Source: Dicaeum eximium
Lineage: Eukaryota; Chordata; Aves; Passeriformes; Dicaeidae
Reading direction: 5' to 3'
DNA: 64,000 bases
NCBI GenBank assembly: GCA_013396995.1
Contig: VWZP01001416.1
Location: 3,242-67,241, forward strand
Shown: piece after piece, positions 59,513-64,000 of the stretch
Layout of the letters: every line of letters begins with the position of its first letter
Position numbering within the stretch: the stretch's first letter is position 1
The notes under the pieces: generated by a model
The model's input: the letters and a program-made list of their open reading frames with translations, nothing else
Told to the model about the DNA's origin: nothing
Databases searched by the model: none
Position numbers and translations under genes: made by a program

Positions 59513-60156
59513 TACCTTGGTTTAGGGCAAATTTGGGAGAAAACCTCTAAAAGGGTTCCTCTAGAAAGCAGATTCAAATGGTCCCTACCCCAGCTGGTTT
59601 GGGAAAATATTTCCTTGGAGAAAAGTGAGGAAAAAGTGTTTATTTAACAGGCAAAGCATTCACCAGCACAAAAAAAATGAACAATATTAAACAATAAAAC
59701 TTCTCACCACTCTGAAGAGATGACAAACTCATAAAGTCCCCTTCGTGGGCTGTAGCTCAGCTTACTCAGTCTCTTATCAGTCCCTCTGGTTGGAAATGCC
59801 GCAGCCCAGGCTGAGCCCGGTGGGCCATAGATGTGAGCTTCCAGTGCTCTTCTGGGTTTTCAGTCCAGAGCAGGTTTAAACAGTTCCAAGAAAAAGAAAA
59901 GCCAGGGAACTTCTCTGCCTCAGCTAGGTAAAACTAACTAAAAGCAAAGAAAAGCTCTCTCCCACTGTCTGTCCATGCTGCAGACAACACAGTCCAGGAG
60001 CAGGATGTGGGGGAGCAAGTACAGTTTCTATAATAAACTCTGTGCTTCTTCTCTCTCCCTCTTCTCTCTCAGAACCAGTCTTAAAGGTGCAAAACTTATT
60101 ATCCAGCATAAACAGAACGATTTGGGATACAAGCATCATATAGCCAACCCAGGACA
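59513..60156 (-). mobile_element. ERVL-like solo LTR, 644 bp, minus strand, 5-bp TSD
   Basis: Read on the minus strand it starts TGTCCTGGGTTGGC and ends CCTAAACCAAGGTA (terminal CA mutated to TA). Flanks are ATCAG at 59508-59512 and ATGAG at 60157-60161, a 5-bp duplication with one mismatch. It includes AGTTTATTATAGAAAC near 60035 and two late A/T signals, GTTTTATTG and TTAAATAAACAC near 59645, as polyadenylation candidates. The text closely resembles a LTR type common in passerine genomes. The 5-bp duplication suits ERVL. Confidence 0.9.
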
Positions 60157-60161
60157 ATGAG

Positions 60162-62865
60162 GAAAGAATAGGTACATTCAGACCTGCAGTGTGTCTGCTA
60201 TAGTTTGTGCTGGCTGTCTTGTCAATGGAGCTCAGTTACCATGATGGCTGTAGTGGAGGAAAGCAGTATTTCTCAGCTGTGGCACACGTGGTTGTGTGGC
60301 TTTCCTGCAGGATATGACCCAGCCAGCTGGCACCTCTGGCAAACCTCCTGTTATGGTTGGACCCCTTCTGAGCAGAGCAGCCCTCAGAAGCACTCAGGTT
60401 GTTCCTTGCACTCTATGAACCTCCATTTTCCCTGGCATGATCGAAAATCTACATTGCAAATGTGTACTCAAACATGGTCATGGCCAGAAAGGGAAGAGGT
60501 TGCATGGAGGGGTGAGAAAGGAGCATTTGCCACTGTGCGTCTGTGCTGCCCAATGTTTACCTGCTCCTGCAGCCAGCTCAGGAGCACCTTCTGTGTGGAA
60601 CAGTCCTGCTCAGCTGGGCTGAGTCCCGGCAGCCCTGGCTCCAGTGCTCTCTTGGTCACAGCTGGCTGTCACCCTACAAGGTCTGTGTCGCTGTCCGAGG
60701 GCAGAGCTGGGTAGAGCTCCCTCCCTGCAAGGCTGAGAGCTCCCTTTTGGACCCTGTCCCCTTCCCAGACAGGTGTGCACTCATGGCTTCTCTTCTGTCG
60801 AGAAATTGATCTGTTGCTTCTTTCTTCCTGTGTATGAACTTCCTCGGCTTAGCAAGAGCTTTGAAGTGGTGCTGGCAGCTGGAAAGTGCCTTCTGAAAGT
60901 GCCTTCTGAATAATGAGGCTGAATATTTCCCTCTCTGTATTTTTATTTTATTATTTTACTTTTCATGTTTTCTCTCCACTCTGAGAATGGTGTGTTCTGT
61001 GCTGCTCTGATTGTAATTATTTTTTCTTTTTTTTCAAACCCTCAGTGACATAGCAATACTGGCCCAATGTTTTAAGCTTTTAAATGCAGCAGGTTATTAC
61101 CATTCACAATTGCTCAAGTTTAAGGGGATATTTATTTATAAATATTTACCCAAAGGATAATGAGACAAGATACTGAGAATGTTTTCCCCAATCCCCTGTA
61201 CTGACCTGGTCATGTGGTACCGTTTAGCAGATTTACAGCAATTTCCAGCTCTGTGAGCTCTCCTAGGTAAAAAAGCTGCCAACAAACAGCTCCAAGATTT
61301 CCCTTCAGCCTGTAAATACACTGGGGAAAATGGAAAGGTATGAAGCATCCTGAAAATTTCTAGGTGCCTATATTGGTTATTCTAACATGGACCATAGGTT
61401 TATCCTCACTAACTTTGCTCTGCATAAGCTGCATGTAACTGAAAGTGTGATCTGAGGACTGGATCAGTAAGATCAAATAATAATTGAGGTTTCATTGCAT
61501 TAACAAATTATATACTGTTTAGCAAGAGTATAAAAAGTAGATAATGTAAATGCCAGCAGACATTCTTTCTGCAAAAATAATGAACTTTAAAACTGTTGTG
61601 CTTTACTGACTCTGAGTTAAAATAGTCCTGTCTGAAATGTAACCTCTTCTGGAGTAAATAAAGGAGAGTTGAGTTAGGTTTCTACCCTTTTTCAGAAATC
61701 TCAAAGAAATTATTATCTGCAAAGCATCCTGTTATTTTTTCAGCAACAGATGACTGTTAGATTTTGCAATCTCAGAAGTTTCTATATTGACCTGTATTTT
61801 GCCCTGCTTTTTGTCACCCGCTTCCTAGAGGGTAATGATTAGCTTTGACTCAAACCACAAATCACAGAATGCTGGGATGAATTTGAGGAACATGGTGAAG
61901 TTTTAAACTCATGGTGAACAATGTAGGAGAAACTGCATTGTACTAACTCATGCAGCTGCCTTGACATGCATCACTTTTTGGAGAAGTAGTTGTTGTTTTC
62001 TGGTTTTTGTCTCATGTCTTTATCATTAATTAGCAAGGGTTTACATGCTCAGGGACTTCTTTTCCTTAAGATATATGGAACGTATTAATGTTTTTATCCA
62101 GCAATGTAATTACCTTGAGCTTCCTGCTTAATCCACTTGAGGGTTTTAAATAGGTATATTTTTTTAAACAACCTTTTCACAAAGCAGACTCAAATGCATG
62201 TGAAATTATCCTCATCTACAACCAAAGTTCAAATTGAACTGGAATGTTCTCAGAGTATGACAACAGCATTTTGTACTCTTTAGAATTTAGGGTAGTTTTA
62301 GAGAGAGAGAGACTGAGAGCTTCAATTATTCTTTTTCTGTAACCATTTTGAGGTGAAACCCTCTCTAGGTAAAGATACCTATTTGTGTTGTTTACTTTGC
62401 CACAGTCAGCCTTTGCTCAGTCATTACCAGGCTGAGTTTTCATCAGCTCCTGGATAAATTGAGCTTCTTTTCTGCTAGCTCCTTAGTTACTCCAATGCCA
62501 TTTTCAGGGCTGCACAAGGGACTCTCCATTTTCTACACATGCATTTTGTGAACTATTGAAACACTGCTTTTGCTCCTGTTGCCTTTTTTAATTTTTCCTA
62601 GCCAGATTTTAGTCAGTAGTTAAATGTGCATGCACTCAAGAAATGTTGCAAATGCTCAAGATGCAAAACAAAAAAGCATTACCAGGTAATTAGTGTTTGA
62701 CACTTCATTGCTGCCCTATTTGGAATGTCATGTTCAAAGCCACTGGAAAAATGTGGTGGTGGTAAATCTTCCATGTTTTTTTGTTACTTCATGCCTTAGT
62801 TCTTGCTAGGAGCGAGCTGGGATGTTCATGGGCAATAGGTCTGTAAATGGGTACTAAAGGACAGT
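60162..62865. other. Gene-poor interval
   Basis: No gene recognised. A 169-codon plus-strand frame at 60205-60714 is Trp/Cys/Ser-rich, has competing open frames and matches nothing known. A 15-bp tandem (AAGTGCCTTCTGA) sits near 60896. Confidence 0.6.
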
Positions 62866-63522
62866 TGTTTTGGACTTATCTAACATGAGGAAAGAGACAG
62901 TGCAAAGAGGGAAATTACAATGACCAAAGAGGTGAAACTACAATTAGGAGATCACTTGATACAAGCAGTAAGAGAGTGTCCTAGGTTACCATATAAAGAT
63001 GTGCCCAAAAGTATATTCTATCACCATCTTCATGAGGTGTTGAAACCAGGAGGGGCAGTGTTTTCCTTGCCTCCTTCCCCTGGCTATCTCCTGTTAAGGG
63101 GCCCATCGATGCCTTGCTGCATGATTCACAGATAACTCCCTCTGGGAGCCCTTTCTGTTTAGTGGGCAATCAAGGACCCACGGGTGACTCATAGAATGGT
63201 ACCAGCCCATGGTGAGATGCTCCGCCCAGGGGGGAGGAGCTAAGCATCCCCACCTGGATACAATCTGGGGTTTGGGACTGAACAAGCTGCCCTTACCCAC
63301 TGGTTTCCAGAGAAGAGCTACCAGACCTTTTCTACGGGATCCCTGCTTTAACAAGACCACTTTGCCTTGACTGCTACCACCACCCTAACTAGCGGGGTGT
63401 CAGGTTGTATTCTGATTCTGTCACTGGTTTTGTTTTGTACTATTGCATGTATTTTTTTTTTCCCTATTAAATTGTATTTCTGACTTGGAGTGTCTCACTG
63501 GTTTTGCTTTCAAACCAGAACA
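62866..63522 (+). mobile_element. ERVL-like solo LTR, about 657 bp
   Basis: Begins TGTTTTGG and ends CAAACCAGAACA. The U3 text (GATGCTCCGCCCAGGGGGG near 63217) parallels that of the LTR at 36243-36889, and the TATA region is weak (CTGGATACAATC near 63255). CCCTATTAAATTG near 63462 supplies an ATTAAA polyadenylation signal. No clean target-site duplication is visible, so the ends are less secure than for the other ERVL-like copies. Confidence 0.8.
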
Positions 63523-64000
63523 GAGAGCAATTAGAATAAAAGCAAACCTGTCTTCAGCCAGCAGGTAGTGATTATCTGGACCTGGCTTCCATGGGAGGCT
63601 GTGGGGATAGGTCAGTCACTGGGTTCAAGTAAATTCATGGACAACAGATCCACAAAGAGATGCTGAAAAGGATGGGGATGCTCTAAAATCCCTATTGTAA
63701 CAGCTGTCAATGCAGACCACTGTGAGGGGAACAGAGCAAGAAAACAGTTGGATTTTTGTGCTTTCCCAACCTGTTTACTTCACCACCTCTGGAGACTGAC
63801 TGTAGGGCTATAGAAGGCAGTGCTCTGCTCCACTGTGATATTTTCTGTGCCCTAATATATTTTATTTATTGCTCAGACCACCACAAAATTAGGGCTTAAA
63901 AAAGCATCTACCCCTGAAAACTCTACGAGTAAGGACCTTGCATGTGTGTAAGATTTTGCTAACTCAGACCCTATACTTTATTTGGTTAAATAGGAGCATG
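63523..64000. other. No gene seen (to window edge)
   Basis: About 480 bp of ordinary sequence; no element recognised. Confidence 0.55.

Noticed and set aside
60205..60714. 169-codon plus-strand frame
   Set aside because: About one or two frames this long are expected by chance in 64 kb; odd Trp/Cys/Ser composition, overlapping frames and no recognised motif.
51561..64000. Possible second RGS-family gene upstream of RGS2
   Set aside because: I looked for the conserved ENI(E/Q)FW and SYPRFL exon signatures on both strands and found only the RGS2 copies.

Overview
This is a 64-kb piece of a vertebrate nuclear genome, almost certainly a bird and probably a passerine. It contains one gene I can recognise with confidence, RGS2, on the minus strand at about 48.5-51.5 kb. 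The bird call rests on short CR1 LINE tails (37.5-37.77 kb and 47.05-47.35 kb), many solo LTRs of avian endogenous retroviruses, and low repeat density elsewhere. There is no bacterial, phage or CRISPR content. Most open reading frames of 60-170 codons behave as chance frames.

Layout. 1-2.1 kb: a G-rich 20-bp minisatellite, cut by the window edge. 2.4-2.9 kb: an unrelated 40-bp minisatellite. 2.9-3.35 kb: purine-rich tracts and two single-N assembly joins. 3.47-5.4 kb: two blocks with almost no G on the plus strand, around an LTR-like segment of normal composition and containing an ATATC microsatellite. 5.4-7.2 kb: unassigned sequence, with a palindrome beside an N. 7.3-9.85 kb: two clean solo LTRs with 6-bp target-site duplications. 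9.85-48 kb: mostly single-copy, gene-poor sequence. It carries an LTR remnant with a tRNA-Trp-type primer binding site (15.0-15.26 kb), further LTRs (19.06-19.5, about 26, about 33, 36.24-36.89, about 41.3-41.7 and 47.76-48.0 kb) and the two CR1 tails. 48.48-51.56 kb: RGS2 with its 3' UTR and CpG-rich promoter. 51.6-64 kb: gene-poor sequence with two ERVL-like LTRs (59.51-60.16 and 62.87-63.52 kb).

Gene content. The five RGS2 coding exons join without a frameshift into 211 codons, the length I know for human RGS2. The Gq-selectivity residues C106, N184 and E191 and the N-terminal amphipathic helix are kept. In mammals RGS2 lies beside other R4-family RGS genes on one side and UCHL5 on the other, with long gene-free intervals. 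The empty flanks here fit that arrangement, and no second RGS exon was seen. Two CpG-rich, exon-like segments at about 31.1 and 33.4 kb remain unidentified.

The signals most worth a second look are the G-depleted blocks at 3.47-5.4 kb, which read like G-to-A DNA editing of a retroelement, and the two adjacent minisatellites with 20- and 40-bp periods.
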